Positions 36,333 through 50,643 of a stretch of DNA of 64,000 bases are shown piece after piece (positions within the stretch are counted from its first letter, which is position 1; every line of letters begins with the position of its first letter). Position numbers and translations under genes: made by a program. A model generated the notes under the pieces. The model had not been told where the DNA came from and searched no databases. It saw only the letters and a list, made by a program, of their open reading frames with translations. The stretch comes from Clavulina sp. PMI_390 (taxonomy: Eukaryota > Basidiomycota > Agaricomycetes > Cantharellales > Hydnaceae), in assembly GCA_015039315.1 (NCBI GenBank), contig WIDE01000013.1:218271-282270 (forward strand), in the 5' to 3' direction.

Positions 36333-39300
36333 TTGGGAGACAGTAATCAGTAGTGTAGGTGAGGAGGAGGAGCAAGAGGAGCAGGGAGGAGGAGGAGGAG
36401 GAGAGGCAGGGGCGAAGGAGTAATAAAGCCCTCTTCGAGGGGGAGGGTCATTATAAAGATCTTTACATAGTAGTCAGTCAACTGAATAGGGGGACGCATT
36501 GAATGGCTGAATGGCTTCCATTTTGGCCCAGCGTTCCCAGGCCAGGGTGTCTGTACAGTGCCACCCCTCGGAAACCTCCAGCGCAAAACTCGCTTTTGTC
36601 CCACCTGGAGGGACCACTAGTGTATGCGTCGATCGTGGGCTTGTCGACGACGGGACTGGCGATTGCGGCGGGCACAAAAACCCGACTATTTGGCTCCCCC
36701 ATCCAGGGTCCTGCTCCATACATCCCATATGCATCCCCCCATCCCGACTGAATGGAATCCTGAGTAACCGGACAGTATAGCACCGGTTTGAATGCCCTTC
36801 CTTATCAGGAATTCACCTCCATTCAGCCGGGAATTGAATGATGGCGAATCAAACGGGAGATCATGCTCTATGAACTATTCAGTCAAAGGGGGAAGGACCC
36901 CCCTTTGCAAATTCCATAATCGCTCCTCACAGCCAAACGTGGTGCACTGGCCCCATCAGTGTCAAGGAGCCCCAAAAAACCCCACTGCACCCAAATGATC
37001 TCCACTGCAACGCCTCGAGTCTGCATCTCCACCGAGATCCCTTTTGTCAATCCACGGTTATTTCATGCCATTTGCAGCGAGCTGGCCACTACTACTAAAT
37101 CCTCCGTCAACACTAGTATGCCAGTGAGAACAAAAAACGAGATGAACTCACAGCAATTCGCTTCCTCGCCTTCGAGCACGCCACACTTCGATTCAGTCCT
37201 TTTGTGTGTCGGCATCTACCTGCCCACACAACTAAAACACACCCTTGTGATGGATATGAGGCGACGGCGGGCTGATCATACATGAACGACTGTGAACCTC
37301 CGGAAATGCAGGACTCGCATGCATTCACTCCTCTGCTGTTCTCTTGTTCTATCCCCCAGACTCCGACTCGACCGCGGATTCACTAGGCAGTCTCTATGTC
37401 AATGCATTATGAGACGATGATATGCACGTCCTGGCGTCATTCCCATCGTCAAACTCAAAAACCTTCTTCTCGTTAGTGCCTCCCCCCCTTCTTCGTCTTC
37501 TCCTTATCTTGAATCTCATGTTACTCACTGTCGTCACCGTAACGTGGACAACGGGGTCGAGCACATATCGCGTGATACGATCTGCATGTATTACTATGCT
37601 GCAATGTTCGTTGTTCTTCATGAAAAGACCCTATTGCCCAAGCAAACACGTTTATTATCTGTATGGACGTGCCGTCAGACTGCGCAGCAATAACATCAGT
37701 AGCAACTGCAAAACGTTATCTTTCCATCTCCCCTTGTCTCGTTCTCTCTTTTCTCGCTCGGCTCCGAATTGCACGACCAGATAATTTTTTTTGGCAAAAC
37801 ATATTGACGCTGCTGTTCAACGGCACAAGACCTGCTCGCATGAATGATGACGAATGATGGAGGATGATTCGCCTCCGCAGAGTTGGGCTGGGCTGGGCCC
37901 TGGCGTACTCGCGTGGCGACCTCCCCCTGTTTTCTGTTGGTTGTATCATGAGATGGCGGATCCGTCGTACAGGCTCTCCCGCTGAGCGACAAGATAATTA
38001 TCGAGTAATGATTCTCCTCCGTCCATTACGCTCTCTCGCGTCCCTTCCGTGCCTGCATCATTAGGGGAGACTCTCCCGGCGGCAGTAGGGCGTAGTAAGC
38101 AAGCAAACGTTGAGAGGGGATCTAACTGGCGGTGGCAGTGGCAGGGCAGGGACCCGGGTCGCCACCCAGTCCCTGAACCCGCGCGCACCCACAATTTTTC
38201 TTGGGTGCTCGATGACATCTCCATCTGTATCTGAGATCGTCGATCGTCTCGGGCAGCGCAGACGCCGAATGACAGCAGAGTAACAACAACAATGTATCGA
38301 GATAACTGTGTCAACTCGTGTGCAGATGATACAAAGCGGGTGCAATCTGCATTCGTGCCAGCCCTGAGCGCAATGTCGGACAACAACAAGCGTCATTCGT
38401 TGTTCGTATCTCGATGACACAGGAGAATGGAAAAAAAAAGAGAGCAATCTATCTATCGAAGATATTCTAGAAAACACCCCCATTCCAGAAACCTCCACCG
38501 CGAATAATGGCGGCGGCGGCGATGCCAATGACAATGACGCACGTCCCGTCCCACACGAAGGAGGAGGCACGCAGCCGTGCCGCGGACAGGACAGGCTTTT
38601 GTCCATTTTGTCCAATTTGCCTCTCGCGACCGACCGTCAGTGCCTGATGCCGCCCGGAGCCGACCAGTACCTTCTCCCCGCCGCCAGACCACATTACATC
38701 ACATCCAGATGCGCGCAACTAATATTGGGCTGACAGCCCCATACAAATGGCAGTGACGGTATACACACACTGACAGTATATACACAGAACTGAGAAGAGA
38801 GAGAAAACATTGCTGGACTCCACGCCGCCGCGTTTTGTGCCTGAGGCGTCGGCATCTCGGTCGGGTGATGGCGAAGGAGCCAAGAGAAGGAAGCCTCTTC
38901 CTTTGTTTTTGTCGTTTCGTATAGAATAATGATTAGGTTTAAACTGATGTGGGCACCCCCCGTCGCCCGTGTGATCGTGCGTGCCTGTGGATACGTTTTG
39001 GAGATTATCAATATGCCCAGCCCAGTATACTCGGCGTCGGCATTAGCGTCGGGGTATGTGATGCCGGATGGTCCCCTTCATTATCATCATCAACATCAAG
39101 CATTTATTGACACTTCATGATTATTTTTTTGGGTACCATGGCTGATTTACGTGAGGCCTGTCAAAAAACCAGGCAACAAGCGTTGTCATTCGGTAGCGCA
39201 GTGGAGATTTTGACATCCATGCACAAATGCGCATGCGCGCTCTTTTCATACACATGGGGCGGTCTACATCGTCCCCATTTCGAGGGCCTCTCCCCCTTCC

Positions 39301-42300
39301 CTCCCCGTGGAATGCATTCACGCCGGCGGACATATCCAACAACATTTCTAGCCTTTTCATCTCTCACCGATCCTAGAAGTCGAAAGGGAGCTTGCCGTGG
39401 ACGGTTGACAGTGACAGTGACGGCGCGCAGAAAAATGGCACACTCCACCGCGTCATCGAGATTCAGATCCGCATCGACAACAAACATGATTAAAATGATG
39501 CGATTGTGCGTTCCAAGAAAGAAGGTCGCCCGCTGTTCGTCTGTCCGTTCGTCCGTCATCGGCAATCGGTCATTGTCATCGCCATCACCGCTCTTGTCGT
39601 CTCTTGCTTCCTTCCTGCTTCTTCCTCTGTCTCCCTGGACACTTTTCCTGGGACCTCTGTAGGGCCCCGGCTGATTCCTATCGCGAGCGATGTCCTCTCG
39701 TCTGCTGCGAACCTTCCTCTTTCGGTCGGCTTTGGCTTCGACCAACCAGCCAACTGGCTCGTGATCGGATTAATTGGCCCACCCCAAGTTTCATTGAGAG
39801 CACGATACTTTCTCGGTCCTTATGGACTGTATACGGTTTCTCTTAATCATTGGATCGAGAAGCGTGAAATCATGGGACTTTCTGTGAAGAAGGGTGCGTC
39901 GATGTTCTTCGCTTTCCATTGACTCTCTGCGTTATGGCCGCTGTTTGCTTTGCTCTCGGAATACCCCACAATCAGCGTATACCTTAAGACGCCGGCGTCC
40001 AGGGTGGCGGTATAACGCTGGACACCACGAGCCCACGCAGCGTCCGTTGGTCGCATCGATCACAATGGGTACCAGCACCTCTCGTCCCACCGCGTCCCGT
40101 TCCGTTCCATTCCATCATGTACATCACGGTTTCACTACGATCAACCCTGCGCGTGTGTGTACGGCGTGTACGCTCTGCACAGGAAGATATACATAGACGT
40201 GGGAGGACACGGTGCGATCCGGCCGCAAGGCTTTGCCGCGGCGGCATCATCTGTGCTGCCTTCCTTTCTGGGCGTCTGAATCGTCGGGACAACCCTCTCA
40301 ATGAATTGAGACGTTATCGTTTGTTCAGCGGACAGGTCGCTCGCCCTCTGTGCATGGCATTTGACATTATACTCACTTTACCCTCTCTGGTACTCTGGAT
40401 GGAAACCGGCTCTCATTGAAGAATCTTCCTTCATTTTTGGCGTCCACCGCGAAGCCTTCATTATCACCCGGCCTCTTTTGCCTCAAACATGCTCGACGTC
40501 ATGGATAATGTTGCTTTAATGATGTACGTACCCCTCGTGCGCTCAATACAATGTGTTACTATGAACAGGCGCGCATGTGCCAGCAGATCAAAGTTGCGTC
40601 CCAAAATGAACCTCGTGTTCTGTTCTGCTCTTGCAATTCCCGTTCCGCTCTTGAGTTGATGAGCGCGGGCTGATGGGTAAGCATATACCTCCACACAACA
40701 CACAAAAACGTAGCGCCCATGATCCAGCAGGTTTTCATCTTGTACGTACCGCGTCCTCTTTCGATGGCGATCGCGAATCATTGAGCCCGATTCACAACAC
40801 GTTATTCGCCCGCAATTCCTCCTTTTCCTTCCATCTACATTGGATTGGATTTGCGCCCTCCCCCGCTTTCGCTTCCGCGCTCAGCTGACCCTGTTGCATC
40901 ACACCATCCCCCGGGCGCACCCATTCCCATCACCGCGCGCCGGCCGTCTGGCTGCCAAGTGAGCTGCATCCTCAGTGACGGAGTGGGCGACTGTGAGCAA
41001 ATCTATCCACAGCCCTCTTCAGAGTCATCTTCCGTTGGCGGCGTTTTCACATTGCGCCTCCCATTGTTCGATTTTTTTTTCGAGGGTGCGTGGTTTCACA
41101 ATGGAATTTTCCTCGATGATTTACTGACTAACCGTTTCGTCGTCGCCTTCCCATCGGCATGGCGCGCGTCGGCTGGGCCACTCACTTGCTCGCTTGCCCC
41201 ACATTTTCTCCCCGGCTATCATCCTCGTAAGCGTAACCGCAGTCAGTCAGAGGTAGTCAGTTAGATCTGTGGAGGCAATGCGCATTTTGCTCCCATGGTG
41301 TCGCTGTCCCAGTTGCCTGGATCTGGTGACTCGTTGTGCACCTACTCATGTTCAGTACTATATTGGGGCAGGAGGGCTCCGAACGAATTTCGAATCAGTT
41401 TTGGAATTTTGCCTCACAACCACAGCCACACCGGCGGTTGCGCTGCCATGAGCTCCCCCTTCCGTCATCTCATCTCATCTCGTTCCATCGTCGAGGGAAG
41501 CCCATGCTCTGGCATGATGAGATTTGTCGTCGCTCGACCCTCTCAACGTACACTTACCCTGTCTATTTACTTTTGCGGTGTCCAGATTACACAGCGGAAT
41601 ACATACCAACGCGGGAGCAAACGGGTGCCAGAATGGATAAAGGACTTTCTGCGATCCCAAGATCGAGATATCCTGCCTGCCGACGATCCATCCAGTCCTG
41701 CCGAAGAATTTACTCGCGCGCACGTCGGGGAGGCTGGAGGCTTGACGTTCACACATTTCTGGGGCACGCTCAGGAGACGAAGCCGACTGTGCTGCCGCTC
41801 GGGTTTTAACGGTTCCATCTTGTCTACTTCCCAGCTGCCCATCTCTCCCACCACGCAAAAGAGGCCTGAAGCTGCGGCGGGTGGCTTATGGCTCTGGCTT
41901 TGACTTGGCCCCGTAGCCCGGTGCAGAGCTGTTCTCTTTTTGGGAGGCCGATTTCCGCCTCCCCGATTTCATTGCTTCCGAACCTACTTCTATCGATATC
42001 CATCCCCTTCATGTCTGGTAGTTCGCTGCTGCTCACCAATTTTGGTCGTCTCGATGAATCTCGTTGGCAATAGAGCGGGACTTGCGGCAGGGAATAATTG
42101 CTCAGGGCGGAATTGCAGCTCTGCCTGCCTATCTTGTCAATCCATGTCAAGAGACGGACTCTCCGACCGGAACTTCTAGCGCTAGAACGACGTCAATGCC
42201 GTAGCCCATTGATCTTAGGCCCCTGAAGTAGCGCGCATCGCCCGTCTGCCTCGTTTGGTCCCCTTGGGTGGTTGAGTATGAGCATTTGTCTTGGGGTAGC

Positions 42301-45300
42301 CGACGGGCGCCTGGTCTGGAACCTAATGGCACTTCCGGCCTCAGTTGGATGCTGTTTCTAGGCAGCGTTTTATATCACCTTGGCGCAATCCTAAGCGATA
42401 ACGCTGCTTTTTGCTGCTCGAACTTTCGTGGTATCAAGCTCATCCCTGCCAGAACCTTGGCCCAAGGGACGAAAATGGCTCCAAATGGTGGATTCTGGGT
42501 CAGATTGATTATGCGCTTTGATTGCCGCAGAGGAGTGGAATGATATGAGTAAGGTGGGGGGCCCATCCGTTTCCCTGGCGCGGGGCGTGCGTCGGGAATC
42601 ATCAGTTTGCCTGCCTCTTCGGGAATTGCAGTGCCGCGCTGAAACCATTGTTGACCTCTGAGGCATTACGGCTCTTCGATTCATTTTTGTGAAATCATAA
42701 CAGGATTTCGATGCTCCGACCCCCCATCGCCCAGGAAAACAACAGATCCAGTGTCTCAGATATATTGATGTTCTCCACGGCAGATTGTTCGATTATCGAA
42801 AAGTTTCCGGCGGCACAAGACTTCACGAAGCCTCCATTTTTTTCGACCCTGGGCTTCTCAGTGTCTGGGATGGTGATAGAGCCACTCCAGTGCTCCCAGG
42901 TTTCAGCCGCCAAAACCATTGGTTCATTATCCTTACTCGGGTGGCTTTGGTCGTCGACCCCCTCAACCGCGCCCCGGAATTGCCTGTCCTGGGACTGACA
43001 AAGCACCCATGTGCGCCCGTTCCCTCGTCAATCAGGAATAGGAGGCAGATCCCCGGTCATGAGAGATCGTGCTCGGCAGGCCTCAGACAGCCTATACTTG
43101 GTTTCGGCACCGTGCTCGAAGGCGACTCCTTCTTCACAGAACGGGAGCTTTCCATATCACACCCGCCAAGTTCCCATGACCATCGCCGTCGGCAAGGTTG
43201 AGCAATCTTTCAGTGCGCGCTAGAACTTGCCTTGACTGAGTATCGTCTAGAGGAGAGCTTCCAGACGCGTCGCTCCCCTTCTCCTCTCGGTGCCGCTTGC
43301 TCCAGCCCGCAGAGTCCCGCAAGTTCAGCGCTATTGATTGGATCGAACTGCCAATCCGATGGCTATACAGGGCTGGAACTCCCCAGCTGGTGAATCACCT
43401 GGATCTGGACTCGGTGGGCCTGGCTCGCGTACGCCTTACGTGGATATTATACCAATTGGATAAGGGGTTATATCATCACGCAATGACCCTCCGGAGTAGA
43501 CTCTATCGATGTGTCATGTCGAAGGATCGGGCAGGGTATCGTTTGTACGACTCCGCTGTGTCTCGCTAACCCTGCACTTCATCGGAACCCCCTATACGCG
43601 CCGGATTTGTATACCCCTAGAACCACGCAAGATGCACGACAAAAAATGCACCCTATGGATATTTGAGCCACCAATTAATGTCTCCAAGATGGTTATCGGC
43701 CTCGGGGGCGTCGTTCCCGTATCTGACGGCCTGACATTGTGCGTTCATGCATCCTCCGTGCTCAATTCAGATCGGGATTATTATCCCCTTTTGCACAACC
43801 CCGACTTATCCATTTCCCTATAACCTGGGCGGTTAATGATCGTCACCATCAGGCGTCGACTTGGCTTCGGACTCCACCCTCCTTCTAGCACTGCCATCCC
43901 CCGCCCCGACGAGCCTTTGGTCCACTAGAAATGGAATCAATTTAATATTCCGGCGCATTGGCAAATGAAGATTGTACTGAAAACTTGATTATCTATATGC
44001 CGACGTCTCGATGCCCGTTTCATACCTTCAGAGCGGCCAAGACACCAATCAACCCTCGTGATGGTTGACGCCCATATGGATTAATGCAGACGTACGGGAA
44101 TCTGAGAATCAACTTGAACGAATGATCTGTCATATCACGTCCATCTCTTGGGCTGTACAGACACTGTCCAATCAAGATCTGCCCAACCATGGAATCTTGA
44201 GCGACTTATTCCCAGCGGCTGGGAATGCCCTCGGCATGTACATTCATTGCGCTTCGGCACGGCCTTCAACCGATGAGAAATACCTCTCAAGGTCAAACTT
44301 GACGAACTAACTGGTTCTCACCGTCAAGTGGTTATTTAGGGCGGTTCCTTTACGGGTCATGCTCGCGACCCACACCAGTCCAGACGCCCCCTGGTGCGAC
44401 AGATATGCATGTATGCCCAGGACTTCGTTAGAACGCGCAAATTATCGCAATTGATTCAATAGCTGGCGGCGGCGGACCTCTCCCGCCCAATTGCTCGAAG
44501 GCACATGTGCGTACCTGCTCCATTCATCCAGTTGCCTCTGTTTATTGTGTCAATGAGAATGGCTGATGAGGATGTCAACGAGCTTTTATGGTACTGACAG
44601 CGTGGGTATTATTGACTCGTTTTGAGCGGCGGTTACGAACCACATCATGAAGATCATTGGGATCTAGCGCTGGCTACAACGGCCTTGGTTGTTATCATTC
44701 ATTCTCGCGGCTTCCAATACACTGCTCCGTATGAAGGCCCGCTGTCAGCTGGACACCCACAGTCAAGGACGTTGCAGAAGGCTGGACAGAATTCTCTCTC
44801 GCATTTACGTCCAAATTAGAGATATATTCAGTCGAGAGGAGTAGCCCCACTTGGCATCGGTGCTCAGGCCAGGCGAGGACGTTGTTGACGGTTCCTCCCT
44901 CAAGTACAAGAAATCAGCCCTCAAGGCGGTGACGTGGCATCTCGCCACTATGAGTGATAGGGCGCAACGGTAATATGACACTCACATACATACTTGCTCA
45001 ACATGGTATTGTGAATGTGATCTTCACGAAAGATAGCGGCTTACAATACGACGGGCTCGATGCAGATCCTCCACACTAAAATTTTTTGATCACTCGGGCC
45101 ACGGGGACATGGTGATCTTTAGACTGCTGCAAGGAAGTCCTCAATCCGAGCATCAAGTACAGAGGGCATTGCAGGAGGGAGCTACCACCTAATTTCAAGT
45201 ACACTAAGTGCCTTGAGAGTATTCACTATCGATGGCGGTCACCGGACAGGCCATTGGGGAGCGTGGCTGATTTTCGCAAAGCTAAGCTTACAAGCTTACC

Positions 45301-48300
45301 ACTAGGAAGGTCAACGCCGTCACTTACATTTCATGGCGTGTAGACTCCCAGGATAACGGCTCTCATCCACTTTGTGTCCAAATAGGCAAAGGGTGATCAC
45401 TGATCGGAGCAGCAGGCGGCTCTGGGAGAAAAATGAGGACTTTGTGGAGTACACCTTAAGGCCAAAGTGGATTCTGCTCGCTTCTGAGATGTCGTGCGAG
45501 TGGATTCACGTGATGAGTCTGGACTCCTCGCGAACAACCTGCCGCTACTTCCGAGCCAGACCTAGCGCCTTATATCACATCTTTAATTCTCTAATTCAAA
45601 AGAAGATGTCCTGACGATTGCCAAGCGGACAAGAATCTGGACATAACCAGGAACACCGCCAAATCATGCTGCGCTGCAACTTCTTGTGGGTATTCTCGAA
45701 ATTCATCCCACATTTAACCTCCAACATTTGAATTTTTGCAAACACCCCATTCTGACCATGGCCCGGCCTCCTTCTCATGGAAGCAAGCACCCGGTGGCTC
45801 CTCGTTCGACGTCATAATCCCCCAGGAAACAGGTGGGATTTCGATCTTGGTTGCATGCCAACGCCAATACCCAGCTAATAGCCTTGCATTTGAGGACCCC
45901 TTGCTTCTGTGGCTCCAATATAACTGGGCCTGTTGCGAGATTAAGCTAAAGTATCATGCGTGTCGCTTATGGCCCTAGGTAACCTCGTTTGGGTCCTACA
46001 GAAGTAATGAGGTGCCAAAATCTTTCACGATCTAGACACTATCATGGTGTTGGTAATAAGCATCGAACATCCTTCGATGGGATTGGTTCTAGCGAAGCCC
46101 ATCGTTACGGAATGCTTCTCTTACGTTTCATTTGCCGCTGGGCAAAAATAAAGTCTCCTCGGACACCCGAGCAGTGGCTCGACAGGCTGTTCCCAGATTC
46201 TCCATCTCAACCATTCCGCTTGCCGGCATCGAGCAAGGTGGAGCTCAAAATATCGTTGAGTGATTCAGCACTTCCCATAAGTGGGAAAGATCGAACCCCT
46301 AACCTTGAGCCTAAGCTCAGTGCGGCTGAATGGGCGGGGGCCTTGTCGTTCCATGGATCGTCTGCCAGAAACTCCTCACACGACAGCCAAACCTACGACG
46401 TCATTTCTGTTCGATCTCTTGAGGAGCCACCGCATGTCTCAGCGGCTGCGGCGTGTGTGCGTCAAGCCTCGGGTTAATTCCACGTAATTCTGATGAAACC
46501 AGACTGCAGCGATCAATGGACACGTGCAACTCTGGTTCTCTTGACCTTGCAGTACCAGCGTCTTCTGTTTGGTTTGGAGTGGATTCGACTTGATTGATGT
46601 TATTGAGAATCTCATCGCACATCAGGTGTGTATATTCTCCTACCTCCTCGGCCGGGCACAAAGCCTCGTCTGTACTCAATAGATTGACCACAACGAAGCC
46701 TTAGGATACTCTAGGCATCTATTGTATCATTATGTTTCAACTTCCAAGATGCTCGGACGATACTTTCGAAGTCTTGACCCCTTTAAGTGAGGTTCACGAG
46801 CTGACAGGGGCTAGGATCACTGAACATGATATCAATAACATACTAGTCACGATTCGCTCCCTTTCATCGTCTCTGCGGCCGCGTGGCAATGCAGCAGTCT
46901 CTTCCGCCGGTTCGTTATGCAATCAGATTACATTATGGCCTTCAGACACCTACTTCGGCGGCCGAACCTCCTAGAGAGGTCAATGACCGCCTGACGTCTA
47001 CCCCTATCTTGATGGAACGTTCGATGCAGAGCCCAAGCGCACAACGATCCTCTTTTGTCATCACTACGCCTCCGCGCTACATCAATCCACGCGCCTCTTT
47101 TGTGATCTGCCCTTCGGATGGTTCCCTATAGAGTCTAAGGACCAGATATGTGCAATAGCTCGTGTCCCATCGAAGCCCCTCCTACACCTTCTGATTAAAC
47201 GATAGCGAAGTAGTCACTGATTACCACAAATGGTAAAGTGAGATCTTCCACTCGGTTGAATATTTCAAGCACAAAATTTCCATTAAACCAATCAATCGAT
47301 CGGAGACGAGGATTAACCATCTACGATACGATGCGACTTGTGTCAACTCGATGCATTTAGCCTCGGTAGAAGAGATACCCCGTTATCTCTCCTGCCCTTC
47401 GCACAATCTCATATTAGCTTGATTTTCGATGATTTTTGGCCAGTGAGACGTATCTATTGGCTTCTCTAGAATATCCCTCAAATCGCACGCCCGTCTTCAC
47501 CAAAGAAACAGTCCATCGCTTCATCACGGAGGAGTTCACCGATCAAAACTTACGTTTCCAGTCATTCTCATGGTCTTTATCCCATACCTACGGTCCAATG
47601 GCGCAAGACAAGCGTAGGCTGTGATGCCCCGCTCCTAAGGGAGTGAAGTTCAATCGGGGTGTCCCGACTCGATCTTGGAGAAAGAAAAAAGCCGCTGCCG
47701 CGAAGCCGGCGGGAAAGGATTCTCACCGACTGTAGTTACTGGCGCTAAATTTCTATCACTCTAGAGCTGCCCCACCAGTGCTTCAGAGAGTGTGCACTCG
47801 GTAGGCAAGGCTGTATCATCCGCGAATCTTGTTCACCAGGAGACCAACTTGGAGCAAGATTTCACTAGCCAGAGGGTGTTTTGTGATCTCCCATCGCTGT
47901 CTTGATATTCCTCTCCCTCAAAATGGCGCTATAGGCGTCCAACATGGCGGCAGGGATAGATGCTCCGATACGGAGATCCCCGCAGACTGCCCTCAATACT
48001 AGCTGAGGCGACCAAATACATGGGAGGTCCCGTTGCGTCTCACGGCGGGCGTCGGGCATGAAGAGGTGTGTCGCTCTGAATTTCTTGCAAATCCCTTGCC
48101 TAACTGCTTACGGATTTGGACATGACCGAGTATTCGGAATCAATCTTTCTCATGGCATTCATATCCATACGGTTATCAGGGAATAGTTGGAAGAGATCCA
48201 GCTTGAGATAACGACGGCAGCCGGCGGCATCAGCGGATTGGTCCGTCGGTGTACCCTTTAATATTAGCTCATTATAGAAATTATTGGCTCAAGCGCCCAG

Positions 48301-49139
48301 CAGAATGGTCTCGTTGATGAAGGCTCCGGCCTAACGACGGGTAGCGGGTGTGATTCCGGAGCGCGGGTGAGGCAATGTTGTTACTCATCAAAATCGAAGC
48401 AGTCTGGAGAGCGTATAAAGTATTATAGGCAAAAGGCAGTAGCATGTGCAACAAGTATCACAAAAATAACGCAGAAAGGCCGGAAGCCTAGTAGAATCTC
48501 CCACACGGTCTATGCCTTGCTCGGCACGGCAAAAGTTAAATTCTTCATGTGGAAAGGGACTGCGCATGCGAAGCTCCAAGAGCAACACATCGAGGAATAT
48601 CACTGATGTTCCAGTCATGGGAGGTTGATATTCAAGCGCAGCGCAATGTGGAACCCCAAAAGGAACGACTTTAGCGAATCCCAGTCTACGGCCTTAATTG
48701 ATCATAGCCATGTAATAGTAATGATTACGGTGCTGGATGGACAGCAGTCGAAGTCTTAGTGCATGCAAGCCTCATGGTAGTAACAGTTCAGCTCTCAACA
48801 AGGGTGGAAATTGGCACAAGATTAATCCTAACTGAGAACTTCTGGATGATGATTATGAGAGCGTTTTCTACTGGACGCACATTCCACTTCAGGTTACTCA
48901 GTTGACCTGCTGGGACAACACGCATCGCGATGTTGGGGTGAGTTCTGGCGTATGGGTATGGCGTATCTGGGGAAGTGGAAAGATATAGGATCTTAGTATG
49001 TCTTAGGCGTATGTGGAGAATCTGGTAAAGTCACTTCACACACTCCACAAACAGAGAGTAAAAGTTGCGAATATGTGACTGACCCTGCGACATCTGTGAC
49101 GAATGTAAGCGCCGTCATCGCTTTCCTTCTGTCTTTCTA
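36333..49139. other. Gene-poor region, right arm of the 25 kb sparse block
   Basis: No gene recognised in 12.8 kb. The longest frames (39161-39745 minus, 39117-39662 plus, 41295-41903 plus, 45989-46477 plus) lack known motifs, and several overlap a similar-length frame on the other strand, which is typical of chance frames. The part next to the Ecl1-like gene (36333-41300) could be a long regulatory region or carry non-coding transcripts. No transposon coding sequence, long terminal repeat or tandem array was seen by eye, though diverged repeats could be missed. Confidence 0.5.
36355..36420 (-). promoter_or_regulatory. CT-rich leader/promoter tract of the Ecl1-like gene
   Basis: On the minus strand this is an almost pure CTCCTCCTC run just before the start codon at 36332. 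CT tracts next to transcription starts are a common fungal core promoter feature; the exact start site is not visible. Confidence 0.5.
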
Positions 49140-50223
49140 ATGGCCTCTATCGCTCAGCTCAATGTCGACTCGGACTCTGAGAATGACTCAGACTTCGTTC
49201 CCGAGGTTGAAGATGCCTCAGATAATGGTGCGTTTGGGTCTGTTGTGAGGACTTATTCCTGGCTCCAGAACTGACTTTTGTCACTACAAATGACTGATTC
49301 GCAGAGTCTGCATCTCAAAATTCGGGAAGATCTGCCAAGCGTACAAAACTAACCGAGGAAGTCGGTGCTGATGACGTCAAAGACGTGGAATCACAGTCAG
49401 TTCTCACAACCATCTAATTAGTATGTTCAAGCTGAGCTGATTTCTCAAAGAACTTAGAGCGAGAGCATCAGCATGGGCGGCATTTCAATCGAAAATATCT
49501 AATGGGAGCGGTAGTGCTGCTACTCCGCAAGTAGAGACGCCAAAAATGGTCAAGGTCGAAAGAACGTACCGGTTTGCTGGGGAGATGGTCGTGTGAGTAC
49601 CTGTGCTCTCTGATACTAACTCGTCGTTGTTAATATATATTCGTGCCCTTTCTAGAAAGATGGTAGAAGTCCCAGAGGACTCGGCGGAGGCGAAAGCTTG
49701 GCTGGCGTCTCAACCCAAACCCCAAAATGACGCGGATTCCTCACCTCTAACCGACTCCAAAGCTGTTGCAGCTACTGAACCTTCCGTGGGCCCATCAAAT
49801 ATTGCTCGACCACCTTCTGCATCTACTCCGCCTCCCGAGCCCTCTCGATCTTCTCACTCATCCCCATCATCGTCATCTAATCTTCCCCGGGTCGATTCTT
49901 CCGCATCAGTCACATCCCAACTATCTGGGCTTAAAACTGAAACCGGACCCTCGTCAGGAAAGCCTGCTCCAAGGCCCAAGGCAAAGACTGGGGGTGGCTT
50001 TGGTGCGCTTCTCAAAGCAAAACCTAAGAAGATGTCAACACTTGAGAAATCAAAGCTAGATTGGAGCACTCACGTCGAGGCGGAAGGCGATGTTGTTAAA
50101 GAAGAACTAGAGGCAAATAGGCGAGGGGGTGGTTATGTGGAAAAAGTTGAGTTCTTGGGACGTGTCAATGAACGGCGAGAAGAGTCCTTGGAGAACGCGA
50201 AGGGCGGGAAGCGGAAGCGGTGA
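49140..50223 (+). CDS. SWC5: SWR1 chromatin-remodelling subunit Swc5 (BCNT-C domain)
   Basis: Subunit of the SWR1 complex, which deposits histone H2A.Z; the BCNT domain is shared with mammalian CFDP1. Start ATG 49140 (MASIAQLNVDSDSENDSDF), an acidic N-terminus of the kind that binds H2A-H2B. Short introns follow codon ASDN, SQ and MVV; splicing yields ARASAWAAFQSK and VERTYRFAGEMVVKMVEVP. After a Ser/Pro-rich linker the conserved C-terminus reads KKMSTLEKSKLDWSTHVE, EELEANRRGGGYVEKVEFL and GRVNERREE, then a basic tail ending KRKR and TGA 50221-50223. About 290 residues, close to yeast Swc5. Confidence 0.92.
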
Positions 50224-50643
50224 AACTTTGCGTTCTGCTGATGAGATAGTCGTATAGTCCTAAAATATCTACATTACTTGTGGCTGCTACTTTGTCGATA
50301 TAATGTCTATATTCATTATAACAAGCTTGCTCTCAATGCTACAAGTTTCCCCTGATGTCCCCTGATCGCCTAAAGCTGACTACAACACACGCAGAGTACG
50401 GCATTACTTTGGCAGCTTCCCTGATAGTGCAAGCAAGATACTGCGTGGTACTGAAAGGTAAAGATCCATGAGATATCTCAATGTCAGGTTGCTGCATAGC
50501 CACTGTCTCCTCGGCCGAGATAAGGACAAACAAAGACGCGCGTTCACGCCCAGTCTCCCGCTGCTCACTCTGGCGACCTGTCCTAGTTGAATATCGTCGT
50601 CGATATACTCCCCTGATACAACCTGCTATCTCTTCAAACCAAA
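50224..50643. other. Intergenic region between SWC5 and the proteasome beta-4 gene
   Basis: 420 bases with the SWC5 3' end and the upstream region of the next gene. No other feature seen; the open frames at 50339-50653 (minus) and 50481 (plus) have no recognisable content. Confidence 0.5.

Noticed and set aside
39117..39745. Antisense pair of 181- and 194-codon frames
   Set aside because: They overlap each other on opposite strands, have no known motif, and no supporting splice structure or neighbours.
45989..46477. 162-codon plus-strand frame
   Set aside because: No recognisable motif and surrounding sequence shows no exon continuation; not enough to call a gene.
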